5,351 nt of DNA from an uncultured Eubacteriales bacterium (GTDB taxonomy: Bacteria; Bacillota; Clostridia; Oscillospirales; CAG-272): positions 1-5,351 of the forward strand of contig CAKSVM010000145.1 in NCBI GenBank assembly GCA_934503195.1, in the 5' to 3' direction. Each line of letters opens with the position of its first letter. The stretch's first letter is position 1. Made by a program: the position numbers and the translations under genes. The notes under the pieces were generated by a model. It made no database searches, had not been told where the DNA came from, and saw only the letters and a list, made by a program, of their open reading frames with translations. Positions 5,259 through 5,351 of the stretch are shown piece by piece.

Positions 5259-5351
5259 GTCGGCGCGGGGTGAAGTCCGGCTGGGGTCGACGGAGGTCTG
5301 ACGGGCTGATCGGCGGCGAGGCGGTGAAGGAGGCGCGGACGCGGAGCGTCC
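5259..5351. other. Region after ispE with an edge hairpin; no gene recognised
   Basis: A perfect inverted repeat, GGACGC (5337-5342), loop GGA, GCGTCC (5346-5351), ends exactly at the window edge and may extend beyond it. AAGGAGG at 5327-5333 is a full Shine-Dalgarno sequence, but no ATG, GTG or TTG follows at a usable distance before the window ends. A GTG at 5324 opens a frame to the edge, without supporting evidence. Confidence 0.35.

Noticed and set aside
5324..5351. Start of a next gene at GTG 5324
   Set aside because: Only nine codons are visible, the Shine-Dalgarno-like AAGGAGG lies downstream of the GTG, and the translation cannot be recognised.

Overview
This is a GC-rich bacterial window with three intact plus-strand genes: nadB (L-aspartate oxidase, NAD synthesis), a DUF362 protein with a C-terminal ferredoxin domain, and ispE (isoprenoid synthesis by the MEP pathway). 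The repertoire (MEP pathway, bis-[4Fe-4S] ferredoxin-like protein, NadB) and the short intergenic spacing suggest an anaerobe, most plausibly a GC-rich uncultured member of the Clostridia. That assignment is an inference from gene content and style; no marker gene is present.

Layout. Positions 1-430 hold no convincing gene. They contain two tandem copies of an imperfect ~160 bp repeat (about 85% identical), two back-to-back perfect hairpins, and a run of C tracts whose complement is a G-quadruplex motif. nadB (446-1999) follows, starting at TTG behind an AAAGGAAA ribosome binding site. Positions 2000-3110 are again non-coding and repetitive. First comes a ~140 bp higher-order repeat with GAAGCTTC palindromes about every 70 nt (2019-2295). 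Then comes a different 78-80 nt repeat with small TTTCC/GGAAA hairpins (about 2413-2870). Last are two structured hairpin regions (2987-3012 and 3046-3088). The DUF362 gene (3192-4370) and ispE (4380-5258) are 9 nt apart and look like an operon. The last 93 nt hold no recognisable gene.

The most interesting observation is a relic of the nadB 3' end at 3112-3182, directly in front of the DUF362 gene. It matches the real nadB tail at 42 of 46 aligned bases. Three of the four substitutions are silent in the nadB frame, and the relic reads into its own stop codon 9 nt before the DUF362 ATG. The 1.1 kb repeat block is therefore bracketed by two versions of the nadB terminus. A nadB-like gene probably once abutted DUF362-ispE in one operon, and the repeat-rich block arose or was inserted between them. 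The mechanism is not visible: there is no transposase, integrase or reverse transcriptase in the window.

Functionally, NadB makes iminoaspartate for quinolinate and NAD, and IspE phosphorylates CDP-methylerythritol. The DUF362 protein is probably an electron-transfer or Fe-S protein of unknown role. No direct metabolic link among the three can be shown from sequence.
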